61,076 nucleotides of DNA, taken from Bacteroidota bacterium. GTDB taxonomy: Bacteria; Bacteroidota; Bacteroidia; Chitinophagales; Chitinophagaceae. Within the stretch, counting starts at the first letter, position 1; each line of letters begins with the position of its first letter. The translations under genes were made by a program, and so were the position numbers. Below the pieces are notes generated by a model that saw nothing but the letters and a program-made list of their open reading frames with translations, was not told the origin of the DNA and ran no database searches. The stretch is taken from positions 1-61,076 of the forward strand of contig JABDDT010000011.1 of NCBI GenBank assembly GCA_013287475.1. Direction: 5' to 3'. Positions 1 to 8,280 of the stretch are shown in pieces.

Positions 1-1
1 A

Positions 2-91
2 TTGCCTGAAGAAGATGTATCTGATATGGCCGTTTTTGCGAAAATGGTGGTACAAAAAATAAATAAGATGGAAAAATTTCTGATAAGATGA
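2..91 (+). CDS. 3' end of an unidentified gene (partial)
   Basis: An open frame runs in from the left edge of the window and stops at TGA 89-91, giving 29 residues rich in Glu, Lys and Met (it ends in KMEKFLIR). It is too short to assign to a family. It lies on the same strand as the esterase-like gene that follows, so the two may be co-transcribed. It is treated as coding because the frame is open to the edge and the next gene starts soon after its stop, but chance openness over 90 bases cannot be excluded. Confidence 0.4.
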   Translation: MPEEDVSDMAVFAKMVVQKINKMEKFLIR

Positions 92-170
92 GACATGAAC
101 AAATTTAAGATGTCAAAGTTAAGTTCATTTGCCTGATGAAAGGATTCATCATAAGCTTAACTTTATACGC

Positions 171-1100
171 ATGATAAAAAAAGCGATTCCGCCTTTTTTG
201 ATTTGTCTTATCGCTGCATTTTTCTTTTACAAAATGAAGGTTCCGAACGTAATTCCGTTATATGATGGGGAAATTCCCAATTCAAGGCGATCTGTTAACT
301 ATGAAAATTACAGATATGATCCAGGCGATATACTGATTGTCAGTGCAGTTTTAAGACCCACATTGACTATTTTTCTTCCTACGGAAAAAAAGTCAACAGG
401 GGCTGCTGTGATTATTTGTCCGGGTGGAGGTTATATTAATCTTGCAATGGGTTATGAAGGAGAAGACGTAGCGCGCAGATTCAATGAATCCGGCATTGCT
501 GCATTTGTTTTGAAATACCGCATCCCTAATGACAGTACCATGATGCGGAAAGAAACAGGCCCTCTTCAGGATGCCCAGCGTGCGATATTAGTAATTCGGA
601 CAAGGGCAAAGGAATTTGGAATAGATCCAAATCGCATAGGAATCATGGGTTTTTCTGCGGGAGGTCACCTGGCTTCAACCGCAGGAACTCATTTTGAAAA
701 AGATTATATCGATAACCCGAATCATGTCAGCCTTCGTCCAGATTTCATGATTCTGATTTATCCTGTAATCAGTTTTAACAACCACATCGCACATTTGGGT
801 TCTATGCATAATCTGCTGGGAACCCATCCCTCTCCCGATAAAATAAATGAATTTTCGAATGAAACGAAAATAACGGATCAAACTCCGCCTGCTTTTCTTG
901 TTCACGCTAAAGATGACGATGCCGTTCCTTTTGAAAATAGTCTCGTTTTTGCCGATTCACTTAAAAAACACCATATTCCTGTTAAAATTTTCCTCTATGA
1001 AAAAGGAGGACATGGTTTTGGAATGAACAATAAAACCAGTAGCCAATCCTGGATGGATCTCTGCATCCGATGGATTCAAACCCCGGAGCTTAAAGATTAA
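171..1100 (+). CDS. Secreted or membrane-anchored alpha/beta hydrolase (esterase/acetylxylan-esterase-like)
   Basis: A 309-aa alpha/beta-hydrolase. A hydrophobic N-terminal segment (about residues 5-20) looks like a signal anchor. The oxyanion-hole motif CPGGGY comes first, then the nucleophile elbow GFSAGGH, then the acid region around HAKDDDAVP and the catalytic-His region KGGHGFG, in the order expected for the BD-FAE/acetylxylan-esterase group. Such enzymes usually remove acetyl or feruloyl groups from plant polysaccharides; the substrate here is inferred only from family. A longer frame begins with TTG at 129, but the ATG at 171 sits directly before the hydrophobic segment and is preferred. 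No sugar-degrading partner adjoins it except the distant sialate O-acetylesterase. Confidence 0.85.
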   Translation: MIKKAIPPFLICLIAAFFFYKMKVPNVIPLYDGEIPNSRRSVNYENYRYDPGDILIVSAVLRPTLTIFLPTEKKSTGAAVIICPGGGYINLAMGYEGEDVARRFNESGIAAFVLKYRIPNDSTMMRKETGPLQDAQRAILVIRTRAKEFGIDPNRIGIMGFSAGGHLASTAGTHFEKDYIDNPNHVSLRPDFMILIYPVISFNNHIAHLGSMHNLLGTHPSPDKINEFSNETKITDQTPPAFLVHAKDDDAVPFENSLVFADSLKKHHIPVKIFLYEKGGHGFGMNNKTSSQSWMDLCIRWIQTPELKD

Positions 1101-1208
1101 TACTTATATAAACCGGTAAGAAAAGTTAGAGAAAGCTTATAAATTCCTTCTTTTCTGATAATTTTTCTTTTGGCATGGTTTTTTGCATTGTATTTGAAAC
1201 AACTTCAG

Positions 1209-1547
1209 ATGCATACGATTCGTAGGCAAAAAACCATTGACATATCTCCGGCTGGTTTCAGATCCTCCTTCGATAACCAGGATTCAATAAATCATGCAAA
1301 CAGATTGAAAATCAGGGAATTTATCTCCTGGTCTGTATGTTTCGCAGTTATAATGGTAATAACAGGTCTTTTGAAGGTTTTAAAAATCGGGATAACGATG
1401 GATACAGTTACATCTGTTCTTTTTTATTTTTCCATTGCCGGTCTGGGCTGGTTTATTTATAAGATCTTTTCACTTCCCAAATATCCCGTTCAGGGGAACA
1501 ATAACCATGATCTGGGGAACAATTCAGTTCTTCATGAGTTAAATTAA
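1209..1547 (+). CDS. Small hypothetical membrane protein, two TM helices
   Basis: About 112 aa if the ATG at 1209 is used; a TTG at 1170 would add 13 residues. Two hydrophobic helices are visible, one around SVCFAVIMVITGLL and one around VLFYFSIAGLGWFIY, separated by a short loop. The N-terminus is basic and the C-terminus Asn-rich. I do not recognise the family. The gene follows the esterase-like gene by about 110 bases on the same strand and faces the acyltransferase gene tail to tail. It has no catalytic motif. It could be a minor envelope protein; the evidence that it is coding is the uninterrupted frame with plausible membrane topology. Confidence 0.5.
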   Translation: MHTIRRQKTIDISPAGFRSSFDNQDSINHANRLKIREFISWSVCFAVIMVITGLLKVLKIGITMDTVTSVLFYFSIAGLGWFIYKIFSLPKYPVQGNNNHDLGNNSVLHELN

Positions 1548-1611
1548 AATAATCCACACATTCCGGGCAGCATTATTAATCAGGTAAGGAGCTTAAATAC
1601 AGAATAAGGCT

Positions 1612-2763
1612 TTAACTAAAATAACCTTTCAGCAGGGTTCGTTCTCCGGATGTTAAGATGAAATAATTTTGGATCTTTTGGATACTTATTTTCCAATATA
1701 TTGTAATTAAAGCAAAGGCAGGCATACAAATAAGCAGAACCTGTATCCATACATTTTTAAAAAAGATGAATCCGAGAATATTACAAAAAATCCAATATAC
1801 TGGATAAGTAAAGAAAAGAATTGTAAACATGGCTGAATCATGGTATGCTGATCCGCCAGTTTTTCTTCCAATAAAAATTTTTAATGGGTAGTAAAGAAAT
1901 ACATGGGAAATCCAACCTATAATGCCAGGTACGGCAAGGAGTAAAACCATTATCAGACTGCGTGAAAAAGTTTGAGATGGAGATACCATATAGCCTGGTT
2001 TTTCCAGTTTTGAAAAATAGGTTTGATTACTTTCTTCATTTAATTTGTCCTGTAGATCTTTTATTTTACATGAATGAACCGGTGACCTATTGCTAACCAG
2101 GAATTGTGCCTTCTCAGGTAACTTTTCAGTTTGGAGTACCATATCATTGAAATATTCTCTCAACAAAATATTTAAAGATTGAATTTTTTCTGCTTCTGTA
2201 TTTCCTGTAAGTCTATCCTTTATTAAAATGGGTTCCGCGAATTGAATCAATACCGTTTTACCAGGCTGGTCAAATGAATTATAATTAATGCCAATGGGTT
2301 GAATCTGAAGTTTAGACCTAAGTGATTCCTGATTCATGGCTACCATTGTAATACGTGCTGTTATTTTTTTGATGGGCCTGAGTTGCCATTTATTTTCAGA
2401 AATACCTTCAGAAAATATTAATACGATACCATTTTTTAATAAAACGTCCACACAAATTGAAAAACTTTTTTCATTGAGATCCTGGTTTTCATTTTTATCC
2501 TTCAGGCGATAAACCGGAATAATATGAAAGGCATCCATTACCGGCCGGAAGAGAAACTTATCGGTCATTTCTCCCAGGGCCAGGAAATGAACAGGCTCTC
2601 TGAAACAGGAAGCGATAATGATTGCGTCCAGAAAGGAATTAGGATGATTGGAAGCTAGAATCAGGGGCCCTTTAGATTTCAACGGACTCTTATCATTTAC
2701 CAGGATACGGCTGCAATATATTTTGAGCGCCATTCTTACAAAAAAGCGTATAAAATAATACAT
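1612..2763 (-). CDS. PlsC-type lysophospholipid/glycerophosphate acyltransferase
   Basis: A membrane acyltransferase of the PlsC/LPLAT superfamily, expected to transfer an acyl chain to a glycerophospholipid or related acceptor. The acyltransferase motif is NHPNSFLDA near the N-terminus (the spaced His-Asp variant common in Bacteroidota), followed by an FSEGIS block (the FxEGxS substrate-binding motif) about 75 residues later. The C-terminal third has several hydrophobic helices after a soluble linker. About 383 aa from the ATG at 2763; an upstream ATG at 2784 would overlap the preceding gene by 16 bases. The close spacing suggests co-transcription with the secreted protein upstream. The lipid substrate cannot be read from sequence. 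Confidence 0.8.
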   Translation of the reverse strand: MYYFIRFFVRMALKIYCSRILVNDKSPLKSKGPLILASNHPNSFLDAIIIASCFREPVHFLALGEMTDKFLFRPVMDAFHIIPVYRLKDKNENQDLNEKSFSICVDVLLKNGIVLIFSEGISENKWQLRPIKKITARITMVAMNQESLRSKLQIQPIGINYNSFDQPGKTVLIQFAEPILIKDRLTGNTEAEKIQSLNILLREYFNDMVLQTEKLPEKAQFLVSNRSPVHSCKIKDLQDKLNEESNQTYFSKLEKPGYMVSPSQTFSRSLIMVLLLAVPGIIGWISHVFLYYPLKIFIGRKTGGSAYHDSAMFTILFFTYPVYWIFCNILGFIFFKNVWIQVLLICMPAFALITIYWKISIQKIQNYFILTSGERTLLKGYFS

Positions 2764-2768
2764 GGTAT

Positions 2769-3293
2769 TTATTTGTCCGTCCACGCATATAATACGCGTT
2801 TTTTATTCCTAAAAACCTGGTTTTCGAATATATAAATATCCGGACCGTTTATTTTTTTTACATTTCCATGGTCAATAACAGTCAATTGATAGTTAACCTG
2901 AATGATATTTTTGTTCACAGTAAAACTGAGACTTTCAAAATTTGAAAAGGATGAAGAAGTATTGGGAGGCAGATAACAGTCCTGACCGATTACCAAATTT
3001 GCAACTTTGTCATCCGGAAAATATTTTTTAATCATATTTTTTTGTGCATCTGAGCCTTGTTTTCCTAATCCGAGCGCGGAAGTCAGTTCACAATTTAATT
3101 CGATACAATCAGTTCCTCCCATAGCACTGTAAAGTGCAGCTAATCCTTTGAGATATTCAGGGAGTCCGGTGATTAATGCCTTGTTTATTTTTTTAGTCTT
3201 AATTGGGATTAAAGAGTATGTTTTTTGTGCGTGGCCGGCTGAACATTCAAACAGCAGGGGCAATAGAAAGATCAATGTAAATGTGGATTTCAT
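2769..3293 (-). CDS. Secreted hypothetical protein
   Basis: A 174-aa protein with a clear N-terminal export signal: a Lys, a hydrophobic core (LIFLLPLLF), then GHAQ as a likely signal-peptidase I site. An upstream Cys (LLFEC) could alternatively be a lipobox. Mature residues include GGTDCIELNCELTSALGLG and paired cysteines but no motif that I recognise. The C-terminal part is beta-rich in appearance. It lies directly upstream of the acyltransferase gene and is probably in the same transcript. The function is unknown; a periplasmic or surface location is inferred from the signal peptide only. Confidence 0.65.
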   Translation of the reverse strand: MKSTFTLIFLLPLLFECSAGHAQKTYSLIPIKTKKINKALITGLPEYLKGLAALYSAMGGTDCIELNCELTSALGLGKQGSDAQKNMIKKYFPDDKVANLVIGQDCYLPPNTSSSFSNFESLSFTVNKNIIQVNYQLTVIDHGNVKKINGPDIYIFENQVFRNKKRVLYAWTDK

Positions 3294-3363
3294 TATGATT
3301 TTTATCCCTTAAAATAAGAAAGCAATTACCGTATCCATGAAAATATAGTAAAATTGCAGCGTC

Positions 3364-3852
3364 ATGAAAAATATTTCCATACGTCCGATCCGCGCATCGG
3401 ACAATATCTTTATTGCTGCCATCATCCGTAAAATCCTCATTGAGTTTGGAGCGGATAAGCCGGGAACGGTTTATTTTGATCCGACAACTGATAATCTCTT
3501 TCAATTATTTGCTATTCATAATGCCGCATATTATGTAGCGGAAGCCAATGGCAACATTGTGGGTGGTTCAGGTATTTTTCCGACACCCGGCTTACCGGAA
3601 GGATGTTGTGAATTGGTGAAGCTATATCTTATTTCTGAACTGAGGGGACAGGGACTGGGTCTCCTCCTTATGGAGAAATGTTTCCAGACAGCCATTGATT
3701 TTGGATTTACACAAATGTATTTGGAAACTATGCCGGAGTTGCGAACAGCGATCGGTTTATATGAAAAAGCGGGGTTTTCTTTCCTTCCGGGACCGCTCGG
3801 TCATTCTGGTCATTTCGGATGTGATCTCTGGATGATCAAAAATTTAACTTGA
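3364..3852 (+). CDS. GNAT family N-acetyltransferase
   Basis: A 162-aa cytoplasmic protein of the GCN5-related acetyltransferase fold, which moves acetyl from acetyl-CoA to an amine. The start IRPIRASDN is the usual beta-1/alpha-1 opening. The acetyl-CoA pyrophosphate loop is LRGQGLGLLLM (motif A, Q/R-x-x-G-x-G), preceded by the beta-4 strand VKLYLI. The C-terminal LYEKAGF is the typical beta-5/alpha-4 signature. The length is normal for a single-domain GNAT. The substrate is unknown. It is divergent from the secreted hypothetical gene, with about 70 bases between starts, and its stop abuts the MFS gene stop. Confidence 0.88.
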   Translation: MKNISIRPIRASDNIFIAAIIRKILIEFGADKPGTVYFDPTTDNLFQLFAIHNAAYYVAEANGNIVGGSGIFPTPGLPEGCCELVKLYLISELRGQGLGLLLMEKCFQTAIDFGFTQMYLETMPELRTAIGLYEKAGFSFLPGPLGHSGHFGCDLWMIKNLT

Positions 3853-3855
3853 CTG

Positions 3856-5004
3856 TTATACAGCTATCCCCGTTTTTATCCGGGTACTCAGTCTGATCAT
3901 GAACAACCCCATCACAGCAATAATTGCAAATGAAATCCGCAGGCTGCTGGCTTGCGCAACATATCCTATCATAGGGGGGACCAGTAGAAAACCCAAGTAG
4001 CCAAGAGAAGAGATAGATGCCAAAGCAGCGCCAGGATTCGACATGGGAATTTTTCCAGCCAGACTGAAAACAAAAGGAACAACGCATGAAACACCGAATC
4101 CTGTGAACAGGTACCCAATGAGCGTAAGCGGAATATTTGGAGATAATACTGTAATTGTGAATCCGCTAAAAATCAAAATTCCACTTGCCGCTAATACACG
4201 CTGTATGCCAAACTTATCTGCCATGCGATCACCCGCCAGTCTTCCACTGGTCATGGCAACCATATATATTACAAATGCAATTGTTGCGATAGCTTTAGAA
4301 CCATGTAACACCTGTCTGATATAAATACCGCTCCAATCGTACATTGTGTTCTCACAGGCCATCGATGTGAAACAAATAAATGAAAATACAAGCATATTCT
4401 TAGGAGGAAGCGTAAAAATTGATCTCTTTACACTATGATCGGGTCGCTGGTCCAATGCGTCTTTATAATAGTAAAGTGTTAGAGCGGTAAGTAAAAGACT
4501 TACTCCGAGTAAATGCCAGGCGGGTATAATATTCAGGGTAACCATTAAGTATCCAAATGCAGCGCCTGCAAAACCAGCCATACTCCATACAGCATGAAAA
4601 GAACTCATTATGGACCTGTTATAAAGGGCCTGCACGCCAATGGCCTGGGCATTCATGGAAAGATTCATCATATTCCTGGAAGAACCGAAAAAAAACAATG
4701 CAATACCCAACATCCATGTATAACTACAGAAACCTATGCAGGCAAGTACTCCGTTATAAACCATTGCACCTGTAAGCATGATAGTACGGCTTTTGAAATG
4801 ATCTAGCAATTTCCCTGTAAAAGGCATTGTTAGAATCAAACCTACGGGCATCATGAAAAGCAGGGTCCCAAAATGTGCATCATTAAGTTTCAGGGATTCT
4901 TTGATTCCGGGAATCCTGGATGTCCAACTTGAATAGCCAAAACCGGAAATAAAAAAATACACGGCGTTAGCACGACGAAGTCGGGTGAGGGAGGTTTCTT
5001 GCAT
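3856..5004 (-). CDS. MFS transporter (YbjJ-like)
   Basis: A 382-aa major facilitator superfamily transporter with about 12 hydrophobic segments. The N-terminus WTSRIPGIKE and the loop after TM2 (GKLLDHFKSR, a variant of motif A) match the YbjJ-type group of small-molecule or sugar-like exporters. The second half repeats the fold with a GRLAGDRMADKFG loop. The start ATG at 5004 immediately precedes the usual N-terminal basic stretch (RLRRANA). It is co-directional with crcB upstream, with about 95 bases between them that hold a short hairpin and a GTGTGAGAGT-type repeat. The substrate is unknown; YbjJ itself is poorly characterised. Confidence 0.85.
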   Translation of the reverse strand: MQETSLTRLRRANAVYFFISGFGYSSWTSRIPGIKESLKLNDAHFGTLLFMMPVGLILTMPFTGKLLDHFKSRTIMLTGAMVYNGVLACIGFCSYTWMLGIALFFFGSSRNMMNLSMNAQAIGVQALYNRSIMSSFHAVWSMAGFAGAAFGYLMVTLNIIPAWHLLGVSLLLTALTLYYYKDALDQRPDHSVKRSIFTLPPKNMLVFSFICFTSMACENTMYDWSGIYIRQVLHGSKAIATIAFVIYMVAMTSGRLAGDRMADKFGIQRVLAASGILIFSGFTITVLSPNIPLTLIGYLFTGFGVSCVVPFVFSLAGKIPMSNPGAALASISSLGYLGFLLVPPMIGYVAQASSLRISFAIIAVMGLFMIRLSTRIKTGIAV

Positions 5005-5025
5005 TCAGATAACAAATATAAGGAC

Positions 5026-5042
5026 TTAAGCCTTCGGCTTAA
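5026..5042. repeat. Short hairpin between crcB and the MFS gene
   Basis: A 7-bp perfect inverted repeat (TTAAGCC / GGCTTAA) with a TTC loop. It has no T-tract on either strand, so it is not a convincing terminator. It could act in the leader of the MFS transcript. Confidence 0.4.
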
Positions 5043-5043
5043 A

Positions 5044-5065
5044 GTGTGAGAGTATGAGAGTGTGA
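5044..5065. repeat. GTGTGAGAGT-type short repeat, copy 1
   Basis: A low-complexity run of GTGTGAGAGT and ATGAGAGT units between crcB and the MFS gene. The same 22-base string occurs exactly at 15486-15507 downstream of the transglutaminase gene, so this is an interspersed intergenic element rather than chance. Confidence 0.6.
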
Positions 5066-5099
5066 AAATATGGGAGTACGTACGGCGACAAGAAGAATG

Positions 5100-5474
5100 T
5101 CAGGAAAATTTAAAAATTGCTGCACCGGCAAAAGTAGCAAGGAGACCAAGGACAACACTTCCCAATACATACAGCATGAAGTATAAAATGGATCCCTGTT
5201 TTATAAGGGTCAAACCATCATAAGAGAAAGTTGAAAAAGTTGTATAACCACCGCAGATACCGGTGATAAGAAATAAACGCCATTCAGGATTGAAGCCGGT
5301 ATATTTTACGCCGAATGAATAAAAAACTCCGATAAGGAAACAACCGGTAATATTAACCAGTAAGGTCCCCAATGGAAATACCAGCGGAACATGCCGCCCA
5401 ATATAGAGTGATAAAGCATAACGTAATACACTTCCAATTCCTCCTCCAATACCTACAAATAAAAGCGCACGCAT
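5100..5474 (-). CDS. crcB: Fluoride ion channel CrcB/Fluc
   Basis: A 124-aa four-helix membrane protein that exports fluoride as an antiparallel dimer. Diagnostic features are the N-terminal GGGIGSVLRY, the central Asn in PLGTLLVNITGCFLIG, and the GGYTTFSTFSYD signature of helix 3, which carries the conserved Thr and Phe residues of the pore. The length is typical. It lies 34 bases downstream of the secreted serine hydrolase on the same strand. I did not find an obvious fluoride riboswitch in the short gap upstream, so regulation is probably by read-through from the upstream genes. Confidence 0.95.
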   Translation of the reverse strand: MRALLFVGIGGGIGSVLRYALSLYIGRHVPLVFPLGTLLVNITGCFLIGVFYSFGVKYTGFNPEWRLFLITGICGGYTTFSTFSYDGLTLIKQGSILYFMLYVLGSVVLGLLATFAGAAIFKFS

Positions 5475-5508
5475 ATTAATAATTAAATATTTTTTATTAA
5501 TGTCATTT

Positions 5509-7032
5509 TCACTGTGATTTCAAAAATACATATGGATCATACTCTACAAAGGGATTTTGCGGAGTAGTTAATGATATCACCTTATTACCTGATATATCAA
5601 ATTTCACCTGGAAAATCCCGTAAAGGATATTATTGTAGCTCAGCAGCCATTCTCCTTTATCCATGTAATCCAATGTTGCCGAAAGATCCGGTTTAGTTTC
5701 ATAATGAATAATGAGCTGATTATTAGACTGACTTATCCGGATCTTCCCGTATAAGTTGTTTTTATAAACACCTGTATAAGCATATAAAGGCATTTCAGGT
5801 TTATTTGATTTAACACGGGCTTTCCAACCATTGATTTCATTGATATCTTTAGAAGACTGTTCCAGGAATTCTGGTAAATTCTCCAGACTCCTGTTCACAA
5901 AAGGTACTCCAAGATAAGCGTCTAAGATCTGATACCGGAGATCTTCAAAGAAGTATTGATTATCGTTATTTGTAAGAATGGCGATACCAAGATTCTCTTC
6001 AGGAACAAAACATACATTACTTACCATACCTCCTGCGCCGCCTGTATGCCAATAAATTTGGCGGCCTGCATAATCGGCCATAAATAATCCAAGACCATAA
6101 CCCGTGAAATTAGTTGGATATAATGGGGATTTTATGCTTCTCACCCAGGAATTTGCGATCCTTGTTTTTTGAAGTGCATCCCAGGCGATTATTTCTTTTC
6201 CCAGATATCTGCCACTGTCCAGTTGCATGAATAACCAATGTGAAAGATCGTTCACGTTACTTATAATCGATGCAGCAGGAGCGAGGTTATTCCAGTTGTC
6301 ATAGGGAACTCTGTTGAGTTTATCAGAATAAGAGGTTGTGTATGGAACCGCTACATCCGGCTGATCAGCTACGCCTGTGGAAAGTATCATGGTATGGTTC
6401 ATGTTCAGAGGATCAATGAAATTCTTTTGAACGAATTGTTCCCAGGATTCACCGGTAACGATGGGAATGATCTGGCCTGCAGTCATGAAACAGCTGTTGC
6501 AATAACCAAATTCCTGTCTGAAATGAAACGGTGGTTTCAGGTAGCGCATCCTTCTCATAATTTCTTCACGACTCAGAGAAGTATTCCAGAAGGTAAAATC
6601 GCCTTCAAAGGTTTTTGTACCTATATGATGTGATAGCATATCACGAATACTTACAAGTTTTGTAGAAGTGGAATCATATAACCGGTAATTCGGAAAATAT
6701 TTTGTAATCGGATCGTCAAGCGAAATCCTGCCTTGTGTTTCAAGCATGGCCAGTGAACTGCCGGTAAATAGTTTCGTATTACTTGCGATCATGAAAAGTG
6801 TATTTTCGTCCACCGGTTTGTTCGTTTGAATATCTTTCACACCGTAACCCTTCATCCAGACTACTTTTCCATCTTTCACTATCACAACGGCGAGTCCCGG
6901 CAGATTCCAGTCTTTCAACCCCTTCTGAATATAACTATCCATGCTGTCCCTGATAAAAACAGGCTCAGGTGATTGTGCTTCAAGTTTTATAAAAAAGAAA
7001 GAAAATAATAGACAGCAGAAGTAAAGTTTCAT
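5509..7032 (-). CDS. Secreted serine hydrolase, beta-lactamase/class C PBP fold
   Basis: A 507-aa periplasmic protein with a signal peptide ending near KLEAQ (residues 1-20). The beta-lactamase-related fold (Pfam Beta-lactamase) is shown by SxxK as SNTK at residues 84-87, the YxN triad as YCN at 177-179, and HTGG in place of KTG at about 329-332. The last 100 residues form a separate beta-rich domain of the DUF3471/lipocalin-like type often fused to these enzymes. Family members are mostly D-aminopeptidases or esterases rather than antibiotic-resistance enzymes; the substrate is unknown. It is co-directional with the DUF5009 gene upstream (35-base gap) and crcB downstream (34-base gap), probably one transcript. 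Confidence 0.88.
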   Translation of the reverse strand: MKLYFCCLLFSFFFIKLEAQSPEPVFIRDSMDSYIQKGLKDWNLPGLAVVIVKDGKVVWMKGYGVKDIQTNKPVDENTLFMIASNTKLFTGSSLAMLETQGRISLDDPITKYFPNYRLYDSTSTKLVSIRDMLSHHIGTKTFEGDFTFWNTSLSREEIMRRMRYLKPPFHFRQEFGYCNSCFMTAGQIIPIVTGESWEQFVQKNFIDPLNMNHTMILSTGVADQPDVAVPYTTSYSDKLNRVPYDNWNNLAPAASIISNVNDLSHWLFMQLDSGRYLGKEIIAWDALQKTRIANSWVRSIKSPLYPTNFTGYGLGLFMADYAGRQIYWHTGGAGGMVSNVCFVPEENLGIAILTNNDNQYFFEDLRYQILDAYLGVPFVNRSLENLPEFLEQSSKDINEINGWKARVKSNKPEMPLYAYTGVYKNNLYGKIRISQSNNQLIIHYETKPDLSATLDYMDKGEWLLSYNNILYGIFQVKFDISGNKVISLTTPQNPFVEYDPYVFLKSQ

Positions 7033-7067
7033 TAGAAAAAGTAAAATTTAAAAAGTAAAATCAATTT

Positions 7068-8216
7068 TTAAACTCTCAAAAATACTTTTTTGAGATACAG
7101 GAAATACAGGAATGCCCATTTAACGACAACATAACATATGGCCATGACAACCGGAGCATACAAGACAGGAGTAAGCTGTCCCAGCCATTGAAAAAATCCG
7201 TTTGTTGCATATTCCCAATTGATAAAATGACCTGATAAATAAATCAGTATGGAATTCATGCCAATCACTTTAAAGAAGAAAGCCCATTTTTTATATCCTT
7301 TTACGTCTATTATATAATAGAAAAGGGAAAATAATAATAGGCTGATTCCACCTACGAGGCAAACAAATGAGCTTGTCCAGAGATTTTTATTGATCGGAAA
7401 ATTGAAATTCCATATTAAGGCTATGATGATGAGAACGACTCCTGAAACAGCCATCCAGAAAGATTTTCTTCCTCCGTTGTGACTGCTTTTTTTAATATAA
7501 GTTCCGGTTAATATACCCAGCAAGCCTGTGCTGATAGCTGGAATGGTTGACATAATTCCTTCTGGATCATGAATTCCAAGGTATAGTTTTCCGGGCATGA
7601 TGGTACGGTCAATATAAGATGCAAAGTTTCCTTCCATTGTCAAATCGCCCATTGGGAAACCAGGTGCAGAAGTAAATTTCAACAGGAGCCAATAACCGAT
7701 TATAAGGGACCAGAACCAGATGATCTGGGTATTTCTTTTTGTATATATGTAAATGATATTCGCAAACATATATGCAAGACCGATTCTACCCAGCACACTG
7801 CCGAACCTGATATCAGAAATAGGCCGCAGGTGCAGTCCATTGTTGTGGAATATTCCTAATAGCACGAGTATTAAACCTCTTTTTATCACGCGCATCAAAA
7901 CTTTTTTCCTGCCATTTCCTTTTTCAAGTTCTCTTCCTGTAGAATATGGAGAAGAAACACCTGCCATAAAAAGAAATAGAGGGAAGATCAGGTCATAAAG
8001 ATGAAAACCGTTCCATGCAGGATGTGTAAGTTGGTTTGCAAATCCTGCCCAAAATGGCGAGCCGGTTGCCTGCGCGAGGGTATTTACTATGTCTTCAGCG
8101 CCCAAAATCCAGAACATATCAAATCCCCTGAGTGCGTCAAGTGAATAAAGGCGTTGTCCGCCAATGGGACCGAGGGGAGAATCCGGAGCCAGGGACTGGC
8201 TATGATGTTTGCTCAT
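7068..8216 (-). CDS. DUF5009 / heparan-alpha-glucosaminide N-acetyltransferase-like membrane acyltransferase
   Basis: A 382-aa protein with about ten hydrophobic helices. The N-terminal motif RLYSLDALRGFDMFWI and the following FPLFLFMAGVS are the signature of DUF5009/COG4299 proteins, relatives of the lysosomal enzyme HGSNAT that carries acetyl from cytosolic acetyl-CoA across a membrane to a sugar amine. The frame is open to 8528, but that would run through the divergent esterase gene, so the ATG at 8216 just before the conserved motif is chosen. Divergence by 64 bases from a sialate O-acetylesterase suggests a shared control region and linked acetyl-sugar chemistry; that link is inference. 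Confidence 0.85.
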   Translation of the reverse strand: MSKHHSQSLAPDSPLGPIGGQRLYSLDALRGFDMFWILGAEDIVNTLAQATGSPFWAGFANQLTHPAWNGFHLYDLIFPLFLFMAGVSSPYSTGRELEKGNGRKKVLMRVIKRGLILVLLGIFHNNGLHLRPISDIRFGSVLGRIGLAYMFANIIYIYTKRNTQIIWFWSLIIGYWLLLKFTSAPGFPMGDLTMEGNFASYIDRTIMPGKLYLGIHDPEGIMSTIPAISTGLLGILTGTYIKKSSHNGGRKSFWMAVSGVVLIIIALIWNFNFPINKNLWTSSFVCLVGGISLLLFSLFYYIIDVKGYKKWAFFFKVIGMNSILIYLSGHFINWEYATNGFFQWLGQLTPVLYAPVVMAICYVVVKWAFLYFLYLKKVFLRV

Positions 8217-8280
8217 GTAATATTTTATAGAATGAATATAGGTAAAAAATGTTTCTGATTTTTTTTGATAACTTCCGATC